Assembly (NCBI GenBank): GCA_963742795.1
Contig: CAVUNL010000015.1
Coordinates: 62,001-126,000 of the forward strand
Origin: Palsa-504 sp963742795
GTDB lineage: Bacteria > Actinomycetota > Actinomycetes > Streptosporangiales > Streptosporangiaceae
Reading direction: 5' to 3'
DNA: 64,000 nucleotides
Notes under the pieces: model-generated
What the model was told of the DNA's origin: nothing
Seen by the model: the letters and a program-made list of their open reading frames with translations, nothing else
Databases searched by the model: none
Position numbers and translations under genes: made by a program
In this document: one piece after another, positions 16,657-26,068 of the stretch
How positions within the stretch are numbered: position 1 is the first letter of the stretch
Layout of the letters: every line of letters starts with the position of its first letter

Positions 16657-17301
16657 TTATGATTCCAGGTAGGCGAGGACGGCGAGGACGCGGCGGTTGT
16701 CGTCGTCGGAGAGGGCCAGGTCCAGCTTGGCGAAGATGCCCGCGGCATGCTTGCTGACCGCCTTCTCGGTGATGAACAGGCGCTGGGCGATCGCGGCGTT
16801 GGACCGGCCCTCGGCCATCAGCGCGAGCACCTCGCGTTCCCGGGCGGTCAGGCGGGTCAGCGGCTCGGTGCGGGAGTGCCGGCCGATCAGCTTGCGGACC
16901 ACCTCGGGATCCAGGACCGTGCCCCCGGCGGCCACGGTGCGGATCGCGCCGGTGAACTGGTCGTCGTTGAAGACCCGGTCCTTGAGCAGGTAGCCGACCC
17001 CGCCGGCCTGGTCGGCGAGCAGCTCGCGGGCGTACAGCTGCTCGACGTACTGGGACAGGACCAGGACCGGCAGGCCGGGGATCTGCTGGCGGGCGCGCAG
17101 GGCGGCGCGCAGGCCGTCGTCGGTGTGGGTCGGCGGCAGCCGGACGTCGACGATCCCTACGTCGGGATGTTCGCCGACCAGGGCGGCCAGCAGTTCCGGG
17201 GCGGTGGCCACCGCGGCGACGATCTCGAAGCCGTGCGCGGACAGCAGCTTGACCAGGCCCTCCCTCAGCAGGAAGAGGTCTTCGCCGATGACAACGCGCA
17301 C
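16657..17301 (-). CDS. LuxR/NarL-type DNA-binding response regulator
   Basis: 214 residues, GTG start. Receiver domain: VVIGEDLFLLREGL, phospho-acceptor in VGIVDVRLPPTHTDDG, VLVLSQYVE (Thr/Ser switch) and GVGYLLKDRV (the conserved Lys). The C-terminal helix-turn-helix is LTAREREVLALMAEGRSNAAIAQRLFITEKAVSKHAAGIF. The start overlaps the end of the sensor kinase gene by 37 bases, so the two form a two-component pair. Target genes are not evident; the neighbouring glycosyltransferase/methyltransferase genes are possible. Confidence 0.9.
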   Translation of the reverse strand: MRVVIGEDLFLLREGLVKLLSAHGFEIVAAVATAPELLAALVGEHPDVGIVDVRLPPTHTDDGLRAALRARQQIPGLPVLVLSQYVEQLYARELLADQAGGVGYLLKDRVFNDDQFTGAIRTVAAGGTVLDPEVVRKLIGRHSRTEPLTRLTAREREVLALMAEGRSNAAIAQRLFITEKAVSKHAAGIFAKLDLALSDDDNRRVLAVLAYLES

Positions 17302-18990
17302 GGTACCTCGATGGCGACGATGGTGGGCCCGCCGGGCGGGCTGCTCACGGCCAGGATGCCATCAAAGGTCGCGAGCCTGCGCTCCACCCCGGCCAGGCCG
17401 GTCCCGGCGGCGGGGTCGGCGCCGCCCGCGCCGTCGTCGGTGACCTGCGCCCGCAGCGTGCCGGCCGCGTGGCGCAGGTGGATCCGGACCGTGCGGGCAC
17501 CGGAGTGCTGGACCGCGTTGGCCAGCACCTCGGCGACCGCGAAGTAGACGGCCGCGCCGACCGGCATCTCGACCGTGCCGACTTGGCCGCCTGCGGCGGC
17601 GGGGCCGGCTTGGCCGCCTGCGGCGGCGGGGCCGGCTTGGCCGCCTGCGGCGGCGGGGCCGGGCAGCTCGATGTCGAGCTCGGTGTGCAGCGGGGTGTCC
17701 AGGGCCAGGGCCCGGATCGCGTCGGCCAGGCCGCGGTCGGCCAGGACCGGCGGGTAGATGCCGCGGACCAGGTCGCGCAGGTCGGTCAGGGCCCGGGACG
17801 AGGTTTCCCTGGCCTCGGTGACCAGGGCCAGCGCCGCCTCGGGGTTGCTGCCGAACATCCGCTCGGCGGCACGCAGGGACATGCCCAGGGCGACCAGCCG
17901 GGCCTGCGCGCCATCGTGCAGGTCGCGCTCGATGCGGCGCAGTTCGGCGGTGGCGGTGTCTACCGCGTCGTGGCGGGTCTGGGTCAGCGTCTGCACTCGC
18001 TGGGTGAGGTGCCGGGCCCGGGCCGCGAGCTCGGGGTCGGGCGAATCGGCCAGGTGATGGCGCGTCACCCGCGGCGCCAGCCACAGACCCAGGCCGAGCA
18101 GGAGGGAGCCTTGCAGGGCGTCGGTCCAGAGCGGGGCGGGCACCGGGCTGTTGTGCAGGTCGGCGAAGCCGTACGCGAACCCGGGCACCGCGGGCCAGAA
18201 CACCGCGATCAGCCAGCCGTAGGCACCCAGGACCAGCAGCCCCGCGGCGGCCAGCGTCGCGGCCCAGGCCCGAGACCGGAAGATCACCACCAGCGCGGCC
18301 GTGGCCACGGCCAGGTCGATGACGGCCGCGTCGAGCCCGTCGACCGCCTGGAAGCCGAACCACTTGCCGGGCCCGAGCAGCTGCATGGCCAGCGCCACGA
18401 CCGGGATCAGGAGCAGGGCCTGGGCGGCTGGAGATCCCGCCGCGGCCGCTGGCCAGCCACCGGGCGGCCAGCGCCCTGACCAGCCCCGCGCCCGGCGCGT
18501 CCAGCCGCAGCAGCAGCCACAGGCCGACCACGAACAGGATGCCGGCCTCGGCCAGCACCGGCCAGGTACCCCAGGCGTCGGGCCCCGCCGGGACGAACAG
18601 GTACTGGACCTGGCTGGTGTTCCCGGCGTGGTACACGTGGTACATCCTGGCCAGATGGACCCCGAAGACGGCCAGCCCGAGCACGCCGTAGGGCACCAGC
18701 CTGGCGGCCAGCTTCGGGGCGAAGGCGATGGCCAGGACCGCGATACCGAGCTCGGCCGGGACGAGCCACTGAGCCCCGCCGGCCAGCGCGGCGGTCGCCA
18801 TCGCGACGGGCAGCAGCAGCAGACTCCAGCCGCGGGCCCGGATGCGGCTCCGCAGGCCATCTGAGCGCAGGCCATCTGAGCGCAGGCCATCTGGGCGCAG
18901 GCCATCTGGACCCGGGACCCCCTGAGCCTCCCGCGCCAGGATGAAGGCGATGCACCCGATCGTCAGCAGCAGAACAAGGGTGAAAAGCAT
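17265..18990 (-). pseudogene. NarL-family sensor histidine kinase, broken by one frameshift
   Basis: The protein is readable only across two frames. The first, from the ATG at 18990, encodes MLFTLVLLLTIGCIAFI and several membrane helices up to SGRGG. The second continues with AAQALLLIPVVALAMQLL, a further membrane block, the HisKA_3 dimerisation box ERDLHDGAQARLVALGMSL and an HATPase domain (VLANAVQHSG, DDGAGG). The shift lies at about 18425-18445; removing one G from the GGG at GGCGGGATC restores the frame, so a base-call or assembly error is plausible. Two tandem repeats sit inside: PDGLR/SDGLR units near 18855-18910 and three AAAGGQ units at 17580-17665. Pairs with the response regulator just downstream. 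Confidence 0.8.
17580..17665 (-). repeat. Three 27-bp tandem repeats inside histidine kinase gene
   Basis: Three near-identical units encode GPAAAGGQA, between the dimerisation box and the ATPase domain of the kinase. The unit is a multiple of three, so the frame is kept. A second tract (15-bp units encoding PDGLR/SDGLR) lies near 18855-18910 of the same gene, after its first membrane helix. Confidence 0.8.
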
Positions 18991-19057
18991 GCTTCCATGG
19001 TGGCCGCCGCCGGGGTGCGCCGCCATGGGCCTAGGCCTACCGTTTCGGGGGGCAGGC

Positions 19058-19087
19058 ACCACGCTCCGTTCGGCCTAAAGATCTTTA
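19058..19087. repeat. Short dispersed repeat, copy 1 (3' end of aminotransferase)
   Basis: Bases 19058-19075 read ACCACGCTCCGTTCGGCC, exactly repeated at 46221-46238, followed here by TAAAGATCTTTAAG. A diverged inverted copy is at about 31650-31684, again next to AAGATCTTTAAG. It overlaps the aminotransferase stop codon. Function unknown; see findings. Confidence 0.55.
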
Positions 19088-20235
19088 AGACGGGCCAGAG
19101 CCTGGGTCAGGACCTCCGGGCGTTTGCAGAACGCGAACCGGACCTGGGTGCGGGCCGCGTCCTGGTGGTCGTAGAAGAGGGCGGAGGGGATGGCGACGAC
19201 GCCGGCGCGTTCGGGCAGGGCGCGGCAGAACTCCAGGGCGTCCCGCTCGCCCAGGGGGCTGATGTCGGTGGTGACGAAGTACGTGCCCTGCGGCGGGTAG
19301 ACCTCGAAGCCGAGGTCGGCCAGGCCGCGGGTGAGCAGGTCGCGCTGGGCTCTTAGGTCCTCGCGCAGCGTGTCGTAATAGAAGTCCGGCAGCGCCAGGG
19401 CCTGGGCGATCGCGTACTGGAAGGGGCCGCCGCTGACGAAGGTGAGGAACTGCTTGACCGTCTTGACCGCGGTAACCAGCTCGGGGGTGGCCGTGACCCA
19501 GCCGATCTTCCAGCCGGTGAAGGCGAACGTCTTGCCCGCCGAGCTGATGCGCACGGTCCGCTCGCGCATGCCGGGGAAGCTCACGATCGGGACGTGCTCG
19601 CCGTCGAAGACCAGGTGCTCGTAGACCTCGTCGGTGACCACGAGCAGGTCGTTTTTGATCGCCAGGGCGGCGATGGCGGCCAGTTCGTCGCGGGTGAACA
19701 CCGAGCCGGTGGGGTTGTGCGGGCTGTTGAGCAGGATGAGGCGGGTGCGGGGGGTGATGGCCTCTTTTAGTTCGTCCAGGTCGGGGCGGAAGCCGGGCGG
19801 GCGCAAGGTGACCGGGACTCTGATCCCGCCGGCCATGGCGATGTTGGCGGCGTAGGAGTCGTAGTAGGGCTCGAACGCGATCACCTCGTCGCCCGGCTCG
19901 ACCAGGGCCAGCAGGGTCGCGGCGACCGCCTCGGTGGCCCCGGCGGTGACCAGGACCTCGGTGTCCGGGTCGTAGGCCAGGTCGTAGAAGCGCCGCGCGT
20001 GGTTTGTGATCGCGTGGCGGAGCTCCGGGACGCCGGGGCCGGGCGGGTACTGGTTGCCGCGGCCTTGGAGTATGGCGTCGGCGGCGGCGCGGGCGATCTC
20101 GGGCGGGCCGTCCCGGTCGGGGAAGCCCTGGCCCAGGTTGATCGATCCGGTCGCGACCGCGCGGGCGGACATCTCGGCGAAGATCGTGGTGCCGAGGCCT
20201 TCGAGGCGGCGGTTGAGGAGCGGCCTTTTGTTCAC
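19075..20235 (-). CDS. Class I PLP-dependent aminotransferase (DapC-like)
   Basis: 386 residues. Fold-type I features: INLGQGFPDRDGPPEI, YPPGPGVPELRHAI, LVTAGATEAVAA, NSPHNPTGSVFTRDEL (Asn binding the cofactor), VVTDEVYEHLVFDG (Asp/Tyr on the pyridine ring), and SSAGKTFAFTGWKIGW with the Schiff-base lysine. The QGFPDRDGPP start is typical of the group holding mycobacterial DapC (Rv0858c) and kynurenine/methionine aminotransferases, so the substrate could be N-succinyl-diaminopimelate precursor or an aromatic or sulfur amino acid. Divergent from the nitrilase. It ends inside a short dispersed repeat. Confidence 0.88.
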   Translation of the reverse strand: MNKRPLLNRRLEGLGTTIFAEMSARAVATGSINLGQGFPDRDGPPEIARAAADAILQGRGNQYPPGPGVPELRHAITNHARRFYDLAYDPDTEVLVTAGATEAVAATLLALVEPGDEVIAFEPYYDSYAANIAMAGGIRVPVTLRPPGFRPDLDELKEAITPRTRLILLNSPHNPTGSVFTRDELAAIAALAIKNDLLVVTDEVYEHLVFDGEHVPIVSFPGMRERTVRISSAGKTFAFTGWKIGWVTATPELVTAVKTVKQFLTFVSGGPFQYAIAQALALPDFYYDTLREDLRAQRDLLTRGLADLGFEVYPPQGTYFVTTDISPLGERDALEFCRALPERAGVVAIPSALFYDHQDAARTQVRFAFCKRPEVLTQALARLKDL

Positions 20236-20297
20236 GTTGTTTATGATGCCGTGCTAGCTACGCTGGCCGGTTAATGTGGCCGGTTAATGTAGGAAGC

Positions 20298-21114
20298 ATG
20301 CGAGTCGCGTTGTGCCAGATTCCGGTCAGTTCCAGGCCTGCTGTTAACGCCGAGCGCGTGCGGGAGGCTTTGATCTCGGCCGCGGAGCAGGGGGCGGACC
20401 TGGCCGTGTTCCCCGAGGCGACACAGGTCAGGTTCGGGTCGGACTTGCGGGCGGCGGCCGAGCCGCTGGACGGGCCGTTCGGCTCGGGCCTTGCGGTAGC
20501 GGCCAAGGAGACGGGCGTGGCGCTGGTGGCCGGGGTGTTCGAGCCCGCGCCGGACGGGCGGGTCTACAACACCGCGGTGGCGTTTGACGGTCACGGGGAG
20601 CTGGTGGCCTCGTACCGGAAGCTGCACCTGTTCGACGCGTTCGGGCACCGCGAGTCGGAGGTCGTCGCGCCGGGGTCGGCGCCGGTGCTGTGTGTTCTGG
20701 CCGGCGTGCGGACCGGGCTGGAGATCTGTTACGACGTGCGGTTCGGGGAGCTGTCCCGGGCACTGGCGGTGGGCGGGGCGGTTCTGCTGGTGGTGCCGGC
20801 GGCGTGGGCGGCGGGGCCTTTCAAGGAAGAGCACTGGGTCACGCTGGTGCGGGCGCGGGCCATCGAGAACACCGTGTGGGTGGCCGCGGTCGGGCAGGTG
20901 CCCGACCCATGCCGAGCCGGCGACCCGGGCGGCGACGGGGATCGGGCGAAGCATGCTGGTCGACCCGCTCGGCGTGGTCCGGCTCGATCTGGGGCCGTCG
21001 GCGGGAGTGGCGGTGGGTTCGGTGGATGTCGGGCTGGTCGAGACCGTGCGGGCCGCGGTGCCGAGCCTGGCCAACCGGCGGGAGGACGTGTTCGGTCCTC
21101 CGGTTGTGGTTTAG
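20298..21114 (+). pseudogene. Carbon-nitrogen hydrolase (nitrilase superfamily), one frameshift
   Basis: Starts MRVALCQIPVSSRPAVNAER at 20298. The Glu-Lys-Cys catalytic triad is present: FPEATQ, SYRKLHLFDAFG and LEICYDVRFGELSR. The frame then breaks at about 20898-20915, after WVAAVGQVPDP. The expected remainder (HAEPATRAATGIGRSMLVDP, then SLANRREDVFG) continues in another frame to the stop at 21114. One C missing from the run in GACCCATG would explain it, so the gene may be intact in the real genome. Whole length would be about 271 residues, normal for an amidase acting on deaminated glutathione or omega-amides. Divergent from the aminotransferase, a pairing seen elsewhere (omega-amidase with transaminase; inference). 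Confidence 0.8.
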
Positions 21115-24100
21115 CGGACCGGTGACTGCCAGAAGACGGGCTGCTCGCCGCCGGGCGTGGCGGTGAAGCCGACGCCGGTCACGGTGCGGTCGAAGACGTC
21201 CAGGCCGGTGATGGCCTGGATGCCGTTCCCGGTCAGGCCCTGCCCGGTCGGGGTGGCGGTCTGCCAGGCCGAGCCGCTGGCCGACGTCCACACCACCACG
21301 TCCTGATGGCCGGGCGTGCTGCCGAACGTGCCGGTGGCCAGGTACTGGCTGCCGGTCCCGGTCCCGGTCCCGGTCCCGGTCCCGGTCGCGGTCGCGGTGA
21401 GCGCGGTGACGAACGCGCGGCCCGATGGGACCGGCAGGGCCGACTCGGCCCAGGTCCAGCCGCCGTCGGCCGAACTCGCCGCGAACGGCAGCTGCTGGCC
21501 GGCGGTGGTGAGCGCGGTGCCGACCGCGACCACGGTGCGGCCATTGCTCGCCACGTACTGGAGCACGGCCCGGGTGGCGCCGACCGGTAGCGGGACGTTC
21601 TGCTGGGTCCAGGCCTGGCCGTTCGGTGAAGTCCAGGCGGCGGCCGCGTTGCCGTCCGCGCCGACCGCGACGAAGCCGTGCGGGCCCGCGGCGACGGCCC
21701 GCATCTGCTGGGCCCCGTTCTGCGCGCCTGGGGTGTGGCCTGGGGTGTCAACCGCCGCGCGCTGCCAGCCGGTCAGGCCCGTTGAATACCAGGCGGCCGC
21801 GATGGTGCGGCCGCCGGCGGACTGGTAGCCGACGATGACGTAACCGCCCGCTGATGCGCCGCCCGCTGATGCGCCGCCCGCTGATGCGCCGCCCGCTGAT
21901 GCGCCGCCCGCTGATGCGCGGCGGACGGTGCGCCGGCCGACGGTGCGGCGGCCGCTTGCTCGGTGACCAGGCCGGGCTGGCTGAACGCCGGCTCGCGGTC
22001 GGCGGCGGTCCACGCGCTGCCGTTCCCCGAGGTCAGCACCACCGGGTGCTGCGGGGCGACGGCGATGACGCCGCCCACCGCCAGCCAGCCCTCGGCGCCG
22101 TAGGCCACGCTGGTCAGCTGCTGGACGCCGGGCCGGTCCAGCACGGCCGGGCTCTGGCCGGTGGCCCGGGTCCAGGTCGTGCCGCCGTTCGCGGAGGTCC
22201 AGGCGGCGGGATAACCGTTGGCGCTGCCCACCGCGACCTGCACGCCGTTCCCGGCCCCGACGTCGTTGACCGCGAGCTCGGGGTCGGCGGCGCCAGGGAT
22301 CTTGCCGATGTCGACGCTTTGCGGCGAGCTGTGCCCCGGTATCACGGTGAGCAGCGGCTGGTGGCTGTCGGGGTCGTTGGTGGTGGTGCCCGCGGCGACC
22401 ACGGTGCCGCCCTGGGCGATGGCCACGCCCGACACGTCCTGCGTCGCGGCGGTGCCGAACGCCGGGATCTGCCGCCACGAGGCGCCGTTGGCCGACACGA
22501 ACGCGATCAGCCCCGGGCCGGACTGCCCGGTGATCACGGCGCCGGCCGGGGCGCCGTTCACCATGTCGGTGATGAAGCCGGCCTTGGCGGCCAGGGTGGC
22601 TTCGAAGGTCCAGGCCGTTCCGTTGGCCGAGCGATAGACGTCGACCGCGGGCCTGCGGGCCGCTGGCTGGCCGGCTGTGCGTGGCCGGCCGGAACAGGAT
22701 CGAATCCGCCCGCGGTGACGGTCACGCCGCTGATCTGGGCCTGGGCGCCGTGCCCGGCCGGGGTGGGCGGGCCTGGCGGGACGGCCAGCGTCCAGGTCGT
22801 GCCGCCGTTGCCGCTCAGCCAGGCGGCGCTGGTCTTGATCGTCACCGGGTTCAGCGGTTTACCTGCGGTCTGCGTCCCCGTGTTTTTGTGACGGTGACGT
22901 CGCCCGCGATCAGGATCTGGCTGCCGTAGGCGGCGGCGGACCTGACGTCCAGGACGCGGCCGGTGCCCGCGCTCAGGCGGGGCTGGAGCCGCTGCCAGGT
23001 GGTCCCGCTGGCCGACAGGAAGACCAAGGGGGTGCTCCCGGCCGACCCGACGGCGATGAAGCCCGTCGCGGTGCGCTTGACCACGTTGATCTGGTCGCCC
23101 GGCCGCAGGGGCAGCCCGGCGGTGGAGGACAGGGTCCAGGTCCGGCCGTCGGAGCTGGTCCAGATCGACGACGGGCCGAGGGCCACCCAGGTGCCGTGCC
23201 CGCCCGCCACGAACCGCGCCGCGTACCCCGGAGGCGGCAGCCCGCCGTCGGGGGTGCGCACGTGGCCCATGGACCAGGTCCGCCCGCCGTCGGTGGACAC
23301 GAAGAACTGGGCCCGCGCGATCCGCGCGCCCTGCTGTGAGCCGACGGCCACGATCTCCGCCCCGTCGCTGGCCACCCGGCCGAGCGTCTGGCTGATGCCG
23401 CGCCCGGTGGCCGACGCGCTGAACGCGTTCCCGGCCAGGGTGGCGGGCGGGAAGCCGAGCGCGGCGGGAGGCGGGGCCGAGCCGTTGGAGCTGCTGTTCG
23501 CGCCGGCGATGACCGCCACGGCGACGCCGAACACCATCATGGCCACGATCGGGATGATGACCCGCACCCCGGCCCCGCGGAAGTGCAGCGCGGAGCGGAA
23601 CTCGGCGAACCAGTTGCGCTTGACCGGCTCGGGCAGGAACGAGCGGAGCAGCCGGACCCATTCGGCGCCGGAGTCCCGCGGGCCGGGGCGCGCCTGGCCA
23701 GCGCGCGCCTGGCCAGGGCGCGCCTGGCGAGGGTACGCCTGGCCTGGGTCGGCGGTCGGGGCCGCGGCGTCGAACTCAAAGCCGGGCGCGGGCTGGCCGT
23801 CCCAGGCGGGCTGGTCGTCCCAGGCGAGGGGGGCGGGCATCGGCTGGCTGATGGTCGGGGTGTACCGGAAGTGGCGCGGCCCAGTCTCAGAAGCGGGGGC
23901 CTCAGGAGCGAGGGCCTCGGGAGCGAGGGCCTCGGGAGGGGGCGGGCGCCGGGAGGCCCGGCGGCCCTCGAATTCGTAGCCGGGAACGCCGTCCCAGGCC
24001 GGGAAGGCGCGCTGGGGCCCGGTCAGCCCGGAGGACCAGGACTCGTCGCCGGCCCGCTCGCCGGAGGCGTGCTCGGCCGCAGTGGCATCGGGGTGCCGAC

Positions 24101-24167
24101 GGTCCGCAGGCCGCCGAGGACCCCGTGTGCCGCCACCCCCCGGATTGCTTGCCGTATCCCTTGTCAC
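21111..24167 (-). pseudogene. Membrane-anchored repeat (BNR/propeller-like) protein, three frame changes
   Basis: A protein of about 1,000 residues is readable only by joining four frame segments, with breaks near 22880, 22645 and 21915. Order: a Pro/Ala/Gln-rich cytoplasmic region (with EALAP and QARPG repeats), one membrane helix VIIPIVAMMVFGVAVAVIAG, then an extracellular region of repeated units such as FVSTDGGRTWSMG, WTSSDGRTWTLS, WLSGNGGTTWTLA, WTSANGGTTWTRA and WTSPNGQAWTQQ. The S-x-D/N-G-x-x-W pattern is the Asp-box of BNR/sialidase-type propellers. A GTG at 24167 is the likely start; the open frame extends to 24290 with unlikely sequence. The two later breaks each look like one missing base. 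No enzyme active site recognised. Confidence 0.7.
21841..21918 (-). repeat. Five 15-bp tandem repeats in the propeller-like gene
   Basis: Five copies of GCTGATGCGCCGCCC, read on the minus strand as the repeated pentapeptide GGASA. One of the gene's three frame changes lies exactly at the edge of this tract. Related 15-bp tracts occur in the same gene at about 23688-23752 (QARPG) and 23885-23940 (EALAP). Confidence 0.8.
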
Positions 24168-24339
24168 CTGTGCCTTGCGTCCCGAGCCTGACAGATGGGC
24201 GGGGAAGGCCCGTAGGCCATTCCCCGCCGATGGTACCGGCCGGCACCCCGACGTGACCGGCACTTCCGCACGCCAGAGCCCGGGCCGCACGTGAGCGTGG
24301 CTAACTGATCTTCCGGCCTGGGCCTGGTGACGCGCGGGT

Positions 24340-24745
24340 AGGAGCGGCTCCCAGGCGATGATCCCGCCGAACGGCGTTCAGCCAAGCGACCCGGTCAGCC
24401 GGCCGTCCTGGAAGATCAGCGTGATCAGCCCGTAGGCGGCGCCGACCGACAGCAGGTTCAGCACGATGGAGACCAGCGGGATGACCAGCGACCCGAACGC
24501 GACCGCGAGCAGCACGAACGCCATCACGGCGACTATGGCGAACACCAGCGGCGTCTGGGAGTGGATCTGCTTGATGAAGTCGTAGTTGCTCGCGGTGTCG
24601 CCGGTAACCGCGTAGCTCAATCCCGGGACCGTGCCGACGGTGGACGGCAGGATCTGGTTCCGCAGTGTCACCAGCGCGTCGTCGGAGACGGCGCCGGCCC
24701 GGTGCCGACCAGCGGCTCTGAACTGGATGACGGTCCTGACAGCAG
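24340..24745 (-). pseudogene. Internal fragment of an MMPL-family transporter
   Basis: Reading on the minus strand from about 24745: TVIQFRAAG, then SDDALVTLRNQILPSTVG, VTGDTASNYDFIKQIHSQTP, two strong membrane helices (LVFAIVAVMAFVLLAVAFGS and IPLVSIVLNLLSVGAAYGL), then a stop at 24378. Homology continues in the same frame past the stop (TPFGGIIAWEPLL), so TGA replaces a sense codon. The sequence diverges at about 24340. MMPL proteins have about 700 residues and twelve helices; here only the middle remains. Its 5' end coincides with the truncated 5' end of the divergent oxidoreductase. Confidence 0.75.
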
Positions 24746-24764
24746 TGTGCGGAATGAGTTAAAT

Positions 24765-25309
24765 CCTCGGTCGCCGCCGCCGCCATCCGCGGCGCCCGGT
24801 CGGCCGGGCACGAGGTTGACCTGATCGACCTGGCCGCCGACGGGTTCCAGCCCGACATGACCCGTCAGGACCTGGCCGCCTGGCGGCAGGGCCGCGCCGT
24901 CGACCCGCTGGTCCTGGACTACCAGCGGCGGCTGCTGGCCGCCGGGCACCTGGCGTTCGTGTTCCCCGTCTGGTGGGAGGCGATGCCCGCGGCCACCAAG
25001 GGCTTCCTCGACCGCGTGCTGACCAAGGGCGTGATGTACGAGGAGCTGCCCGGCGCCGGGGGCAACCCGTTCCGCAACCGCATGACGAACCTCGGCGGGG
25101 TCAGCGTCCTGTCGGTCATGACCACGCCGGACAAGGCATACCGCTGGTGGTACCACGACCCGCTCACCAAGATCCTGTTCAAGGGCACCTTCGCCAAGAT
25201 CGGCGTGCCGAACCTCCGCTGGACCAACTACGCCAGCGTCACCGGCAAGACCCCCGAGCAGCGCGACCAGATGCTTCAGCAGGCCGAGCAGGCCTTCGCG
25301 GCGCTGTGA
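24765..25309 (+). pseudogene. NAD(P)H oxidoreductase, flavodoxin fold, 5'-truncated
   Basis: Reading upstream of the ATG at 24857 in frame gives VAAAAIRGARSAGHEVDLID, the second part of a flavodoxin-like N-terminus, but a TGA stops the frame near 24758. The first strand and FMN phosphate loop (about 20-25 residues) are missing. The rest is well conserved: HLAFVFPVWWEAMPAATKGF, DRVLTKGVMYEE, VSVLSVMTTPDKAYRWWYHD, as in KefF/MdaB-type quinone reductases. Without the phosphate loop, FMN binding is doubtful. A shorter protein from 24857 (150 residues) could still be made. Confidence 0.7.
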
Positions 25310-25511
25310 CATCGCCCCGGACATGTCACAGCGTCCCCTGACGGGACTTTCCGTTCCGGTGTTCCCCGAGGGCCAGGCTTCGCCGCCCGGCCAGTCCGGC
25401 ATAGCCGCGGTCGTTTCCCCTGCCGCTGGGGCCGCCCCCTCCGGGGAGGCTGCCGCCACCAGGCCACCGCCCGCGCCTGCCACTACCGGCGACAAGCCCG
25501 CACACTCCCAT

Positions 25512-25541
25512 GATCACGAGGTGTCGCTGGATCGCTAGGCT
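25512..25541 (+). repeat. Direct repeat, copy A, upstream of lipoprotein gene
   Basis: GATCACGAGGTGTCGCTGGA followed by TCGCTAGGCT. Copy B is at 26038-26068 (GATCACGAAGTGTCGCTGGA, then GTATTAGGCT). The first 20 bases differ at one position and TAGGCT is common to both. The pair brackets the lipoprotein gene, and copy B overlaps the stop codon of the serine recombinase. Could be attachment-site scars, promoter-like sequence (TAGGCT just before the ATG) or a dispersed repeat. Confidence 0.5.
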
Positions 25542-25547
25542 ATCGCC

Positions 25548-26018
25548 ATGAGGCGCCGCCTCGCTTGCCTCGCCATATGCAGCTTGCTCGCCATCGCCAG
25601 CGCTGCCTGCACGGGCAGCACCAGCACCGGCAACCACCAGCGAGAGCACGCGGGGACGACAAGCGTCATCGGAAGACCGCAGGCGGCGAACCTGGCCATG
25701 TCAAGCGGCCGCTCCTCAGCCCACTACGCGATCACCGCGCCGGATCCCGCCCGGTACCCATTCGACGTCAGTGTCGCAGCCCCGGCTTCCATCGATGTGA
25801 CCGTGAGCATATACACCTGGTACGGAGCGGTTCTCCCGAGCATCCTCAGCTCATCCCACCAGCCAGACGTGTGCAGGCTCAGGGGCTCGGAGGATACCTG
25901 CTACGAACTGTTTCCTTTTCTCCCCGCCCAACGCGCGGGCGCCTGGACTGTCGTTGCAGCCAAGCATTCAGGCCCCGCCACGACAGTTCGCATCGTAATC
26001 ACATTCACAAAGCCATAG
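25548..26018 (+). CDS. Hypothetical lipoprotein
   Basis: 156 residues. A charged MRRR start, hydrophobic helix and lipobox SAAC (Cys21) make a clear lipoprotein signal. The mature part has no motif I recognise; it contains YPFDVSVAAPASIDVTVSIYTWYG and a Cys pair (DVCRLRGSEDTC) that could form a disulfide, and ends in a beta-rich WTVVAAKHSGPATTVRIVI. Base composition is less GC-rich than the genes to the left, like the recombinase next door. Flanked by the two copies of a direct repeat, so it may have arrived with or beside a mobile element. Confidence 0.65.
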   Translation: MRRRLACLAICSLLAIASAACTGSTSTGNHQREHAGTTSVIGRPQAANLAMSSGRSSAHYAITAPDPARYPFDVSVAAPASIDVTVSIYTWYGAVLPSILSSSHQPDVCRLRGSEDTCYELFPFLPAQRAGAWTVVAAKHSGPATTVRIVITFTKP

Positions 26019-26037
26019 CGTCGCAGGCTCTTATGCA

Positions 26038-26068
26038 AGATCACGAAGTGTCGCTGGAGTATTAGGCT
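26038..26068 (+). repeat. Direct repeat, copy B, at the 3' end of the serine recombinase
   Basis: Second copy of the repeat described at 25512-25541. It overlaps the final codons and stop of the recombinase, which is transcribed toward it. Confidence 0.5.

Noticed and set aside
21841..21918. Regular repeat array considered as CRISPR
   Set aside because: Copies are directly adjacent with no spacers and encode a pentapeptide in frame; it is a coding microsatellite.
25323..25538. 71-codon frame ending in DHEVSLDR
   Set aside because: Pro/Ala-rich random composition and its end falls in the direct repeat; unlikely to be a protein.
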